A stretch of 64,000 nucleotides of DNA from Denitratisoma sp. DHT3 (GCF_007833355.1 NZ_CP020914.1:3334047-3398046); one strand, 5' to 3'; counted from the stretch's first letter, positions 21,902 through 31,117 are shown. Notes: generated by a model not told the origin, from the letters alone. Made by a program: numbers and translations.

Positions 21902-22324
21902 TCACAGGCAGAGCGTGCCGGTGTTTTCGATCTTCCTGATCGTCAGCCGTATGGTCCGGCCGTCGGTACCGTGTATATAGGTGAAAAATACCGCGCACGC
22001 AAAATCGCGGCCGTGATTGCGATTGGCCCGGAAGGCGACGCCGCAGTGGCTCAGATAGGCGAGGCGGCGGAAGACCTCCTGATCGTGCACTTCAGCCAGC
22101 TTGGGAAGCAGCAGGGATACGTGCCAATCCAGCAATTCGGCGCGGGAATAGCCGAACAGGCATTCAGCGCTGCGGTTCGCGTCCCGCACGCGTCCTGCGA
22201 GGTCGAGCAGGAGGGCCGCGCATTCGATGCCCTCGGTTTCGATGTTCTCCGCGGCCATCGTTCCCAGCAGCGCCGCTGCGTTGCGTTGCTGAAGAGTAAC
22301 GCCGGTATCGATGCGTGTATTCAT
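21902..22324 (-). CDS. Stand-alone PAS domain protein
   Basis: A 140-residue protein that is essentially one PAS fold: LLLDLAGRVRDANRSAECLFGYSRAELLDWHVSLLL (written here only as a location, residues about 40-75), then a beta-rich half ending IRLTIRKIENTG. No kinase, HTH or cyclase domain is attached. A possible role is small-ligand or redox sensing by protein contact. The divergent neighbour is a decayed prs/pncB remnant, and a PAS-GAF-PAS kinase lies 2 kb away. The function is inferred from the fold only. Confidence 0.75.
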   Translation of the reverse strand: MNTRIDTGVTLQQRNAAALLGTMAAENIETEGIECAALLLDLAGRVRDANRSAECLFGYSRAELLDWHVSLLLPKLAEVHDQEVFRRLAYLSHCGVAFRANRNHGRDFACAVFFTYIHGTDGRTIRLTIRKIENTGTLCL

Positions 22325-22582
22325 GTCTCGGTCCCCAGATACGTTGTTTGACGGGCCCGGATGAGTCGCCCAAACCTCTCACGGAAGGCCGGCCGCAAGC
22401 CGGTGCCGGCGATCTCCAGGGTGTCTATTCGATTACAGCGGGGCGGTACTGCCAATACCAACCCACCCGTAAGTGGCGGCACGGATTGAGGCGGTGAAGC
22501 GGCGGCATAGCATCGGATCAACATGGCCGGCCGGATCGTCCAGGACGCCGGGCGCGGAGCATGAGGTGAAGGGACAGCATGA

Positions 22583-23304
22583 ATGCCGATGAATGAACTG
22601 TGCTTGTTTGCGCTGGGCGGCTATCGCGACTTCGGCCTGCGCGTCGCGCATTGCCTGGGGCTCGATCTTCTGGAATGGGAGGGGTGGACGTTTGCGGACG
22701 GCGAGCACCGGGCGAATCCCTGCGCGCCGGTGCGCGGCAGGCACGTCGTGGTCATGCAGTCGTTGCGCGCCTCCCGGGCGGAGAGCGTCGATGGCAAGCT
22801 GTGCCGTCTGCTGTTCTTCATCGGTGTCTTGAAGGATGGCGCCGCCGAGCGGGTGACGGTGGTGGTGCCCTATCTTTGCTACGCGCGGCAGGATCGTCGC
22901 GACGATCTCCGGGACCCGCTGACCAGCCGCTATGTCGCGCAATTGCTGGAGGCCGTCGGCACGGATCGCTTGTTGACGCTCGATGTGCATAACCCGGCAG
23001 CCTTTCAGAATGCTTTTCGGCACGGCGCCGAGCACCTGGAAACGACCGGACTGTTCGTCGAGCACATTGCCGGCGCCGGGCAAGCTGCTGGTGGACTTCG
23101 GCCTGCGCCGCGCGCACGGTGCCGAGGCGGGGCTGCTGTCCGCCCGTGCCAGCCATTTCGCCGGTTTCGACGGGACCGCCACCGTGCTGGCGGGGATGCG
23201 CTGGGGCGTCCCGCTGTTCGGCACCATGCCAAGCCCACGAGGACGATCGTACCGACGGTATCCCATTGCTGGCCCCGGTGATGCACGGCGGGCGCCGGTT
23301 GCCT
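22583..23304 (+). pseudogene. Decayed ribose-phosphate pyrophosphokinase / nicotinate phosphoribosyltransferase remnant
   Basis: Residues 1 to about 165 from ATG 22583 read as a PRPP synthetase N-terminal domain (DGEHRANP, VVVMQSLR, KLCRLLFFIG, VVPYLCYARQDRR, TLDVHNPAAFQNAF). The homology stops near 23078. Another frame then reads GKLLVDFGLRRAHGAEAGLL through GMRWGVPLFGTM (23079-23228), typical of nicotinate phosphoribosyltransferase. A third frame reads QAHEDD (about 23236-23253) and GIPLLAPVMHGGRRLP (about 23257-23304), the tail of the same enzyme. The C-terminal half of Prs and most of PncB are missing. This is best read as an operon remnant collapsed by deletions and frameshifts; no functional product is expected. 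Confidence 0.82.
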
Positions 23305-23387
23305 AGCGAAGTGGCGTTCGTGTCTCTTGGTGGGTTGGTTTTGATCTTATTGACGTACCGCAGCTTTTCGATGCGAAGGAGAAATCG

Positions 23388-23888
23388 ATGAATGCCCGAG
23401 CCATTCCCGCCGGATTCCAGGCCATCCGCCGCGATCAACTGCGCCAGGAGCGCGAACATGACGCCTATAAGTCACGGCATAAATTGTCCGAACCCGCCGC
23501 CTGCTCCGACTGCGGTGCCGTTTTCCATGCCGGCCGCTGGCAGTGGGCGCCGCGGCCGCAGGGCGCTGAGGAGGTGCTGTGTGCTGCTTGCCATCGGATC
23601 CGCGATCATTTCCCGGCCGGCTTCGTGCAGGTGGGCGGCCAGTTCTTCGCTGAGCATCGCGGCGAGTTGATGTCCCTGATTCGCCATCACGCCGACAAGG
23701 CCAAGGAACAGCACCCGCTGGCCCGGATCATGGATATCGAACCGGATGGAGAGGGCGTCCTGATCACGACCACCGACGTCCATCTGGCGCGGGATCTGGG
23801 CGTGGCCCTGCACCACGCATGCCAGGGGGAGCTGGAGCTGCACTACAACCCGGAGGAGAAGTTGTTACGAGTGTACTGGCAGCGCTGA
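23388..23888 (+). CDS. Zinc-ribbon protein of the BCAM0308 (lxa) type
   Basis: A 166-residue soluble protein with AAGGAG 7 nt before ATG 23388. Two Cys pairs, CSDC (near residue 39) and CAAC (near 65), form a likely zinc ribbon; a basic, helical second half ends ELELHYNPEEKLLRVYW. It resembles BCAM0308-family proteins, named after a gene in the Burkholderia cenocepacia low-oxygen-activated (lxa) locus; this is recalled, not searched. The biochemical role is unknown. It follows the prs/pncB remnant and its 3' end overlaps the convergent response-regulator gene by 24 bp. Confidence 0.75.
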   Translation: MNARAIPAGFQAIRRDQLRQEREHDAYKSRHKLSEPAACSDCGAVFHAGRWQWAPRPQGAEEVLCAACHRIRDHFPAGFVQVGGQFFAEHRGELMSLIRHHADKAKEQHPLARIMDIEPDGEGVLITTTDVHLARDLGVALHHACQGELELHYNPEEKLLRVYWQR

Positions 23889-24491
23889 CAGACCGCCTGC
23901 GGCGGCGAGCTGGGCCAATTCCAGCAGCGTCGTGGCGCCGGTCTTGAGCAGGATGTGGGAACGGTGGGTTTCCACGGTCCGGTAGCTGATGCCCAAATGG
24001 CGCGCGATTTCCTTGTTGGACTGGCCGGACAGCGCGAGCGCGAGGATTTCCCGCTCCCGTTCGGTGAGGCCGGACAGGCGGCTCAGGGCATTTTGCTGGA
24101 TCGCCGCTTCCTGGTGGCGGCGGTGGTCGGCATCCAGGGCCAACTGGATCTGCGCGATCAGCGCCGCGCCGCTGACCGGCTTGACCAGGAACTCCATCGC
24201 CCCCGCCTTGATCGCCTTGACGCTGGAGGGAATGTCGCCGTGAGCGCTCAGGAAGATGATCGGCAGACAGATGCCGCGCCGCACCAGCTCCTCCTGCAAT
24301 TCCAATCCATTCATGCCCGGCATGTTGATGTCGAGCAACAGGCAGCCGCGCGACTCCGGCCCGATGGTCGCCAGCAGGGCTTCCGCGCAGTCGCAACAGC
24401 GTTGCTCCAGTCCGGCGACCTCCAGCAGCAAGGCGGTTCCCTCGCGGACCGCGGCGTCGTCGTCGACGACGAAGACGGTAGGCGTGTTCAT
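23865..24491 (-). CDS. Response regulator, FixJ/NarL type with LuxR HTH
   Basis: A 208-residue two-domain regulator starting at ATG 24491 (MNTPTVFVVDDD). The receiver has the acidic pocket VVDDD (residues 8-12), the phosphoacceptor Asp near residue 54 in LLLDINMPGMNG, and the Lys in FLVKPV. The C-terminal LuxR HTH reads SGLTEREREILALALSG and NKEIARHLGISYRTVETHR. The start overlaps the stop of the upstream kinase gene (ATGA), so the two form a translationally coupled two-component pair. Target genes are unknown; adjacent sodB and the zinc-ribbon gene are candidates. Confidence 0.93.
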   Translation of the reverse strand: MNTPTVFVVDDDAAVREGTALLLEVAGLEQRCCDCAEALLATIGPESRGCLLLDINMPGMNGLELQEELVRRGICLPIIFLSAHGDIPSSVKAIKAGAMEFLVKPVSGAALIAQIQLALDADHRRHQEAAIQQNALSRLSGLTEREREILALALSGQSNKEIARHLGISYRTVETHRSHILLKTGATTLLELAQLAAAGGLSALPVHS

Positions 24492-26524
24492 GGCGCGAGG
24501 GGCAGGGTGAAGTGGAAGGTGGCGCCGGGACCGGTGCCGATTTCGCACCAGAGCTTGCCGCCCTGGGCTTCGATGAGCGCCCGGCTGATGGTGAGGCCCA
24601 TGCCGATGCCGCGGGGTTTGGTGGTGAAAAAGGGCTCGAAGATGCGCTGCGCCGCCGTGGCGTCGAGGCCGGGCCCCTGATCCTGGATCGTGATGTGGGC
24701 CTTGTCGCCTTCGGCGCAGACGTGTCCACTGATGGTGATCCGGCCGCGGCTGCCGGCGCCGAGCATCGCGTCCATGCTGTTTTGCAGCAGTACGACGATG
24801 ACTTTGCTGATCTGGGGCCGGTTGGCGCGGACCGGTTTCAAGTCGGGGGCGAAATCGGTGGCGATGCGGAATTTGCCATGGCTGGTGGATTTGGCGACCG
24901 CGATGGCTTTGCGCACCACCTCCTTGAGGTCGATCGTTTCCACCGTTGTCTCGCCCTTGTCGAGGAAGGTGATGAGTTCGCGCACCACCTTTCCCGCACG
25001 ATCCGCCTGCTGGGTGATGCATTCCAGCACGTGGGCCAGTTTTTCGGGAGGTTGATTCAGCTTGCCCAGCAGCTGCTGGGCGGCCTCGCTGTAGGCCGTG
25101 ACGGCGTTCAGGGGCTGGTTGATCTCGTGGGCGATCGCGGCGACGGTCTGATGCGCGACCTGCCATTGCAGCAGTTGCTGCATCTCGGCCTGCAGGTGCT
25201 TGAGTTCCTCGTCGGTGCGCTTGGTCTCGGTGATATCCCGATTCACCGAGGCATAGCACCACGGGCCTCTGGTCTGCGGGTCGCGGATCAGGAAGACGGT
25301 GTTGAATACATCGACCAGGGCGCCGGTCCGCAGGTTGCGCAACTGCATTTCACCGACCCAGACCCCTCGCTCGTCGATGGCGGGACCGATCGTGTCGAGC
25401 AGGAACTCATGCCATTCCGGCGGCACGTAATCGCTGAAGCGGAGTTCGCCCAGGCTCTTGTTCGACGCCATGCCGATCAGGCGCCGTCCCGCCGGATTCA
25501 TGTAAGTGACGCATCCCTTCAGATCGGTGGTGATGACGGCGTGTCCGGTGTATTCGATCAAACGGGCCAATTGCTCCCGTTCATGCTCGGTGAAGCGGTA
25601 GTCCAGCAGGGCCGCAACCTGGTGGGCCAAGGTCTCGATCAGGTCGAGCACGATGGCGTCCAGCTGGGGCGGCTTGCGCCAGAAGGCGCTCACCATGCCC
25701 AGGAAGCGGCCGTGGTGGCTCATCAGCGGCGTGCAGAGCATGGCGCGGACGCCCGCAGCGCGCAGAATTTGGCGCAGGCCGGGGTCGATCGTGGAGGATG
25801 CAGATTCGATATCCTCGCTCAGGGTCCGCTGCTTCTGCCACGGGGCGCGTGCGTCCGGCGAGGGTGAGTCGGCATTCAAGGCGGCCAGCCGCTCCAGCAT
25901 CGCGGGCGGACAGCCATGCTGGGCGACGATCTGCAAGGCGCCGTTCTCCGGATTCGCGGTCTGCAGCAGCCCCATGTCGCAGCCCGAGATCTTGATGGCG
26001 GTATCCACCACGGCATCCATCAGCGGTGCCAGCTCCCGGTTCGAGGTGAATTGCGTGGTGATGTCATGGAAAAGCGACATCGCCGCCAGGTGGACGCTCA
26101 GCCGTTTTTCGACGGCGCGGCGGTCGCTGATATCCACCAGCACCACCAGCAGTTCCTGACTCTGCTCGTCCCATTGACCCTGTACCCGGACATAGTGCTC
26201 GGCGCCGTCCGTCCGCCGCAGGACGGCTTCGCACTGCTCCTGATGGTTCGAGCCCAGCGCGCGTTGCAGGAAACAATCGTAGCCGTTCCGGTCGGCGGCG
26301 ATGATGAAACTGGCCAGCGAGTGTCCGACCAGCTGGTCGCAGGAGGTGTTCAGCAATAGTCCGGCGGCATCGTTGGCGCGACTGATGTCGCCGTGGCGGT
26401 CGAGTGTGAGGTAGCCGACGGGGGCCGATTCGTAGAGGTCCGCATGACGCGCCCCGGCGGCTGCCGGCTCGCGCTGTTCCCGTCGCAATGCGCTGCGGAC
26501 GTTCGAGGCTAGTTCCTTATTCAC
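24488..26524 (-). CDS. Soluble PAS-GAF-PAS sensor histidine kinase
   Basis: I choose GTG 26524 (MNKELASNVR when initiated), because GGAGGAG lies just upstream; the open frame extends 47 codons further. This gives 678 residues. Order: PAS (about 28-140), GAF (about 155-310), PAS (about 325-440), HisKA with H-box IAHEINQPLNAV (about 470), and HATPase with N-box LLQNSMDAM, QDQGPGLD and GIGMGLTISRAL. There is no TM segment, so it senses a cytoplasmic signal; haem, flavin or a diffusible gas is possible but no ligand residue can be named. The HEINQPLN H-box is of the FixL/DctB class. Paired with the overlapping FixJ-type regulator. Confidence 0.92.
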   Translation of the reverse strand: MNKELASNVRSALRREQREPAAAGARHADLYESAPVGYLTLDRHGDISRANDAAGLLLNTSCDQLVGHSLASFIIAADRNGYDCFLQRALGSNHQEQCEAVLRRTDGAEHYVRVQGQWDEQSQELLVVLVDISDRRAVEKRLSVHLAAMSLFHDITTQFTSNRELAPLMDAVVDTAIKISGCDMGLLQTANPENGALQIVAQHGCPPAMLERLAALNADSPSPDARAPWQKQRTLSEDIESASSTIDPGLRQILRAAGVRAMLCTPLMSHHGRFLGMVSAFWRKPPQLDAIVLDLIETLAHQVAALLDYRFTEHEREQLARLIEYTGHAVITTDLKGCVTYMNPAGRRLIGMASNKSLGELRFSDYVPPEWHEFLLDTIGPAIDERGVWVGEMQLRNLRTGALVDVFNTVFLIRDPQTRGPWCYASVNRDITETKRTDEELKHLQAEMQQLLQWQVAHQTVAAIAHEINQPLNAVTAYSEAAQQLLGKLNQPPEKLAHVLECITQQADRAGKVVRELITFLDKGETTVETIDLKEVVRKAIAVAKSTSHGKFRIATDFAPDLKPVRANRPQISKVIVVLLQNSMDAMLGAGSRGRITISGHVCAEGDKAHITIQDQGPGLDATAAQRIFEPFFTTKPRGIGMGLTISRALIEAQGGKLWCEIGTGPGATFHFTLPLAP

Positions 26525-26672
26525 CAGGACTCCTCCAACACGCTGTAGCTCGTTCCGGAAGGGTATCTCCGGAAGGGTATCAGGTGCACAGTCGAGGCGC
26601 CAATCCCTCCTGTGCCGCAGTTCGCGGTCTATCGTCGGTCGAAATGTCGTTGCCTGGGTGAACACCAGAAAT

Positions 26673-26701
26673 ACCGAAGGCCCCGCGAGGGAGCCTTCGG
26701 T
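26673..26701 (-). terminator. Hairpin terminator after sodB
   Basis: Perfect 9-bp arms ACCGAAGGC (26673-26681) and GCCTTCGGT (26693-26701) lie 29 bp beyond the sodB stop codon. On the minus strand the stem is followed by ATTTCT, a weak U-rich tail. It separates sodB from the sensor kinase gene on the same strand. Confidence 0.7.
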
Positions 26702-26729
26702 CGGATGGTTGAAGCGTTCAGGCGATGGT

Positions 26730-27320
26730 TCAGCCGGCGAAATTCTTCGCCGCGAAATCCCAGTTGGCCAGGGAAGCGAGGAAGGTCTCGACGAACTTGG
26801 GCCGCAGGTTGCGGTAATCGATGTAGTAGGCGTGCTCCCAGACGTCGATGGTCAACAGGGGCCTGCCCTCGCCGCTCTTGATCGGGGTGCCGGCGGCGCC
26901 GGTGTTGACGATGTCGACGGAGCCGTCATCCTTTTTCACCAGCCAGGTCCAGCCGGAGCCGAAATTGCCCACGGCGGATGCCTGGAAGGCTTTCTTGAAC
27001 TCGTCGAGGGAACCCCATTTCTTGTTGATGGCCTCCAGCAGCGCGCCACCGGGGGCGCCGCCGCCCGCGGGCTTCATCGAGTTCCAGAAGAAGGTGTGGT
27101 TCCACACCTGCGCGGCGTTGTTGTAGATGCCGCCGGCCGGGGCCTTCTTGACGATGGCTTCGAGGTCGAGATTTTCGAACTCGGTGCCCTTGATCAGGTT
27201 GTTCAGGTTGGTCACATAGGCCTGGTGGTGCTTGCCGTAGTGGTATTCGATGGTCTCTTGGGAGATGTGGGGCGCCAGCGCGTTCTGGGCGTAGGGCAAG
27301 GTGGGGAGGGTATGTTCCAT
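26730..27320 (-). CDS. sodB: Superoxide dismutase, iron type
   Basis: A 196-residue Fe/Mn-family SOD. Ligand motifs are visible: the first His in [11 protein letters not shown] (near residue 27), the second in NHTFFWNSM (near 74), and Asp and second-helix His in [11 protein letters not shown] (near 157-161). GSGWTWLV and the [10 protein letters not shown] context suit the iron type. It converts superoxide to H2O2 and O2 in the cytosol. AGGAGA precedes the ATG by 9 nt. A dispersed repeat lies upstream, between it and xseA. Confidence 0.95.
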   Translation of the reverse strand: MEHTLPTLPYAQNALAPHISQETIEYHYGKHHQAYVTNLNNLIKGTEFENLDLEAIVKKAPAGGIYNNAAQVWNHTFFWNSMKPAGGGAPGGALLEAINKKWGSLDEFKKAFQASAVGNFGSGWTWLVKKDDGSVDIVNTGAAGTPIKSGEGRPLLTIDVWEHAYYIDYRNLRPKFVETFLASLANWDFAAKNFAG

Positions 27321-27366
27321 GGTTTTATTCTCCTGTTTGTTGGGGGTGCTCTAAAGCCCGGCAATT

Positions 27367-27520
27367 TTAGCGTGAAAAGCGAGCTTTCCCGCCGGGCCGT
27401 CCCAAGGGAAAGCGGCACGCGGCGCCAGCCGCAACCCATCGGGCCGCTACAGCGTTCCCCGTGATATCGAGCGCAGCGAGCCATATCGAACCCTCGAAGG
27501 GGGGGCGAAGGGGGCGAACC
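27367..27520 (-). repeat. Dispersed intergenic repeat, copy 3
   Basis: The reverse complement of this 154-bp stretch aligns nearly end to end with 18189-18343 and partly with 6868-7101. It starts 34 bp after the xseA stop and is read in the xseA direction, the same relation to a 3' end as the other two copies. The end nearest xseA reads GGTTCGCCCCCTTCG on the minus strand; the far end reads ACGCTAA. Confidence 0.88.
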
Positions 27521-27554
27521 CCAAAATTAGTCGGCTATGCGGGGAGGCACGATC

Positions 27555-28871
27555 TCATTCTATATGCTCGATACGGCCTCGGGCGGCGCCTCTGGCGAAA
27601 CTCAGGTTGACGGTGTCCTCCGGACGCAGTTGGGCGCTGTCGGTGACGACCTGGCCTTGCGCGTTGCGCACGATGCTGTAGCCGCGGGCGAGGGTGGTGG
27701 CCGGGTTGAGCGCGCCCAGCGTGGCTTCCAGCCTGGCCAGGGTCTGGTACCGGTGTCCGAGGGCGGCGTCGGCGACGCTCCCGAGCCGCTGCCGGACCAG
27801 GGCCAGGCGCCCTTGCATGGCGTCCAGTGCGGGGCGCCGGCGGGCGAGACGCAAGGCCAGTTCCGCCAGCCCGGCTTCCTCCCGCCGCAGACGGCGGGCG
27901 ATCGCCGCCGCCAGGCGGGTTTCCAGGTGGGCGAGGTGACGGCGCGAGCGGTCCAGGCGCTGGGCCGGGTGCAGCAGGCGATTGGCCAGCAGATCCAGCT
28001 TCTGCATCCGGGCTTCGAGCTGCTGCCGCATCCGGCCGCGCAGATTGGCGGCCAGATCGCGCAGTTCGTCGCCGGCGGCGTGCCAGCCGGCGCTGGCCAG
28101 TTCCGCCGCCGCCGTGGGCGTGGCGGCGCGCTGGTCGGCGGCGAAGTCGGCGATGGTGAAATCGGTCTCGTGGCCGATGCCGCTGATCACCGGTAGGGGC
28201 GAGGCGGCGATGGCGCGGGCCACGGCTTCCTCGTTGAAGGCCCAGAGATCCTCGATACTGCCGCCGCCGCGGGCCAGCAGCAGCAGGTCGCACTCGCTGC
28301 GCCGGCCGGCGGTGGCGATGGCTTCGGCGATGGCCGCCGCCGCGCCGGCGCCCTGCACCAGGGTCGGGTAGATGACGACCGGCACCCGCGGCGCGCGCCG
28401 CGCCAGGGCCGCCAGAATGTCATGCACGGCCGCGCCGCTGGGCGAGGTGATGACGCCCAGCGTGCGGGGAAAGCGGGGCAGGGGGCGCTTGCGTTCGGCC
28501 GCGAACAGCCCCTCCCGCTCCAGCCGCTCCTTGAGCCGGGCGTAGGCTTCGAACAGCGGCCCCAGGCCACCCCGGCGCAGGGCCTCCACGTTCAGCTGGA
28601 AATCCCCGCGCGGCTCGTACAGCCCCACCAGTGCCTGGGCTTCCACCTGCTGGCCGTTCTCCAGGCGCCAGGGCAGCAGTTGGGCGCGGGAGCGGAACAT
28701 CACGCATCGGACCTGGGCGTTCTCGTCCTTGAGGGAGAAATAGACGTGGCCGGAGGCGGCCCGGGTCAGGTTGGAAATTTCGCCGGCGACCCAGAGCAAG
28801 GGGATCTGGCTTTCCAGTGCCTGGCGGGCGAGGCGGTTGAGCTGGCTGACGGTCAGGGGGGAAGCAAACAT
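27555..28871 (-). CDS. xseA: Exodeoxyribonuclease VII large subunit
   Basis: I use ATG 28871 (MFASPLTVSQLNRLARQ), giving 438 residues; a GTG two codons upstream is an alternative and neither has a good ribosome site. The protein has the OB-fold N-terminus (WVAGEISNLTRAASGHVYFSLKD), the catalytic core (PLPRFPRTLGVITSPSGAAVHD, GGGSIEDLWAFN, GIGHETDFTIADFAAD) and the long helical C-terminal arm that binds XseB. Exonuclease VII degrades single-stranded DNA in repair. The small subunit gene is not adjacent. Confidence 0.95.
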   Translation of the reverse strand: MFASPLTVSQLNRLARQALESQIPLLWVAGEISNLTRAASGHVYFSLKDENAQVRCVMFRSRAQLLPWRLENGQQVEAQALVGLYEPRGDFQLNVEALRRGGLGPLFEAYARLKERLEREGLFAAERKRPLPRFPRTLGVITSPSGAAVHDILAALARRAPRVPVVIYPTLVQGAGAAAAIAEAIATAGRRSECDLLLLARGGGSIEDLWAFNEEAVARAIAASPLPVISGIGHETDFTIADFAADQRAATPTAAAELASAGWHAAGDELRDLAANLRGRMRQQLEARMQKLDLLANRLLHPAQRLDRSRRHLAHLETRLAAAIARRLRREEAGLAELALRLARRRPALDAMQGRLALVRQRLGSVADAALGHRYQTLARLEATLGALNPATTLARGYSIVRNAQGQVVTDSAQLRPEDTVNLSFARGAARGRIEHIE

Positions 28872-29064
28872 GGACACATTCTATTTCATCCCCAGTGGCC
28901 GGCCAGCCGCGAATCCGCCTTCCGTGGAACACGCATCAATTCCAGGGGATTTCGTTAAACAATTGATTCATAAGACATTGAGCTGGCTGACCCGCTTGGG
29001 GCGCAGTAATGAAACCCCAGTCAGAAAGCCGATCTAGGCGATTCATAACAGGCCTATTCACACT

Positions 29065-29089
29065 CTTATCCACAGATTTTGTGGATAAG
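29065..29089. promoter_or_regulatory. Inverted pair of consensus DnaA boxes
   Basis: TTATCCACA (29066-29074) and its reverse complement TGTGGATAA (29080-29088) are separated by GATTT. With C/G flanks this is a palindrome with 10-bp arms. Both arms match the E. coli DnaA-box consensus exactly. It lies in the 269-bp gap between divergent xseA and the Sel1-repeat gene, 52 bp before the latter's ATG. It may be a DnaA-responsive regulatory or titration site. It could also fold as a hairpin in the leader mRNA. Confidence 0.6.
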
Positions 29090-29140
29090 CTGAGAGACCT
29101 CGCGCTGCCCGATCCTTTCCCGCTTTACCCATCTCCGTTC

Positions 29141-31117
29141 ATGACCCGTCATTTGATTTCCCTGCCCGCCGCCCAGGTCGTCGGTGCCTTGCGCGAAGTG
29201 CTGGACAGCGATCTGGTGGCCCGGGGCGCGGCCCAGGGCCTGCAATTGCTCGGGCCGGCGGATGCGTTCTGGCGCGATGTGCCGCTCCTGGAACTGGCGC
29301 GCATGGCCCAGGCCGGCAATCCCAAGGCGCAGGCGGAACTGGCCTGGCGCCACGCCGCCGGCGCGGGCGTGGCGCGCTCCTATGCCCAGGCGCTCGATTG
29401 GGCCGGGCGCAGCGTCGAGCAGCAGTGCGGCGCCGGCGAGGGCGTGCTGGGATGGCTGCTGTACCACGGCCGCGGCCTGCCGCGCGACGTCGGCGAGGCG
29501 GTGCGGCTGTTCGAGTCCGCGACGGCGCGGGACGACACCCGGGGCATGACTTGGCTCGCCCTGTGCCTGTTGCGCGGCGAAGGCATCGAGACGGATGCCG
29601 AACGCGGCCGGCAACTCCTGGAGGCCGCCGCCTGGCGGGAAAGCCCGGACGCCCAGTACTGGCTGGGGCGGCTGCTGTATTTCGGCGAGGGGTTGCCGCG
29701 GGACGCCCAGGAGGCGGCGCGCTGGCTCCTGCGCGCGGTGGAGCGGGGCGAGCCCGCCGCCGCCGATCTCCTCGGGCGCTGCCGGTTCTTTGGCCGCGGC
29801 GTGGCCGAGGACCGGGCCGAGGCCGCGCGCCTGTGGTGCCTGGCGGCGGAACGGGGCATCGCCAGCGCGATGTATTGCCTGGGGCTTTGCCTGTATTCGG
29901 GAGAAGGCGTACCGCAGGACCATGGCGAGGCCGTGCGCTGGTTCGCCGAGGCGGCCAAGCAGCGGATTGCCGGCGCCATGTACTTTCTCGGCTATTGCCA
30001 CAGCCACGGCTGCGGCGTCGAGCCCGACGAGGATCTGGGCATCGCCTGGTACCGGCGTGCCGCCGCCCGCGGCCACCGCGAAGCCCAGTTCGAGCTCGGC
30101 GAGTGCCACGCGTTCGGCCGCGAGCTGGCCCAGGACATGACCGAGGCCGTGCGCTGGTACCGGGCGGCGGCGCGCCAGGGCCATGCCCGGGCTCAGATCA
30201 AGCTGGGGCATTGCTACCGCTGGGGCGACGGGGTCGCGGAGAGCAAGGATCTGGCCGTCACCTGGTATGCCCGGGCGGCCGAGGGCGGCGATGCCGCAGC
30301 CCGGGTCTGGCTGGGGGATTGCTACGAACACGGCGAAGGCGTTCCTCGGGACCTCTCGATCGCCGTCGAGCATTACCGCGCCGCCGCGGCCACCGGCGAT
30401 GCCCATGCCCAGGCCGAGCTTGGCCGCTGCTATCTCAACGGCATCGGTGTGCATACCAACCTGGCGCGCGGCGAGGAGTTGCTGCGCACGGCCGCCGAGG
30501 CCGGCTGGAAACCGGCCCTGGGGGAGCTGGAGCGCTACTGGTTCGCGCGGGCCGAGGCATTCATGCAGGGGATGGGTGTGCCGCGCGACGAGGAAAAGGC
30601 CGCCGCGCTCTACCGCAAGGCCGGGGAGTTGGGGCACCGTCGCGCCGCCTACATGCTGGGCGAGTGCTACCGCCATGGCTGGGGCATCGCGCCGGACGAC
30701 ACCCAGGCGGTCACCTGGTATCGGCGCGCCGTGACTTTGTTCGACGCCAAGATGGCCCTGGGCGACATGTACTACGAGGGGCGGGGCGTCGCGCGGAATG
30801 CCCGGGAAGCCTATCGCTGGTATGAACAGGCGCTGGCCCAGCACGAGGACGCCTATGCCCTGTATTGCGTCGGCTTCTGCCTGCTGCACGGCCAGGGGGT
30901 GCGCCGCGACCTGCGCGCCGCGCTGCGCCATCTGCGGCGCGCCGCAACGCTGGGCGACATCAATGCCCAGTTCGAACTGGGCAGCGCCTACTATCGGGGA
31001 CGCGGCGTGGCCCGCAGTCCACGCCTCGCCCTCAAGTGGCTGCGCCAGGCCGCCTATCACGGCCATGAGGAAGCCCAATCCTTCCTGCTGCGTCTGGAAC
31101 AGGCGGCGGCGGATTAA
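29141..31117 (+). CDS. Large Sel1-repeat protein
   Basis: I start at ATG 29141 (MTRHLISLPAAQVVGAL), giving 658 residues; the frame is open 44 codons upstream through the DnaA-box palindrome. From about residue 50 to the end it is a run of roughly 15 Sel1-like repeats of 36 residues (pattern A-x2-xLGxxYxxGxGVxxDxxEAxxWYRxAA). Examples are YCLGLCLYSGEGVPQD, FELGECHAFGRELAQD and FELGSAYYRGRGVARS. Such alpha-solenoids mediate protein-protein contact. No signal peptide or TM segment is seen, so it is cytosolic. Partners are unknown. It converges with the J-domain gene, overlapping by 4 bp. Confidence 0.88.
   Translation: MTRHLISLPAAQVVGALREVLDSDLVARGAAQGLQLLGPADAFWRDVPLLELARMAQAGNPKAQAELAWRHAAGAGVARSYAQALDWAGRSVEQQCGAGEGVLGWLLYHGRGLPRDVGEAVRLFESATARDDTRGMTWLALCLLRGEGIETDAERGRQLLEAAAWRESPDAQYWLGRLLYFGEGLPRDAQEAARWLLRAVERGEPAAADLLGRCRFFGRGVAEDRAEAARLWCLAAERGIASAMYCLGLCLYSGEGVPQDHGEAVRWFAEAAKQRIAGAMYFLGYCHSHGCGVEPDEDLGIAWYRRAAARGHREAQFELGECHAFGRELAQDMTEAVRWYRAAARQGHARAQIKLGHCYRWGDGVAESKDLAVTWYARAAEGGDAAARVWLGDCYEHGEGVPRDLSIAVEHYRAAAATGDAHAQAELGRCYLNGIGVHTNLARGEELLRTAAEAGWKPALGELERYWFARAEAFMQGMGVPRDEEKAAALYRKAGELGHRRAAYMLGECYRHGWGIAPDDTQAVTWYRRAVTLFDAKMALGDMYYEGRGVARNAREAYRWYEQALAQHEDAYALYCVGFCLLHGQGVRRDLRAALRHLRRAATLGDINAQFELGSAYYRGRGVARSPRLALKWLRQAAYHGHEEAQSFLLRLEQAAAD

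Noticed and set aside
29065-29089. Replication origin
   Set aside because: Only two DnaA boxes, no AT-rich unwinding element beside them, and no dnaA, dnaN, parAB or rpmH nearby.
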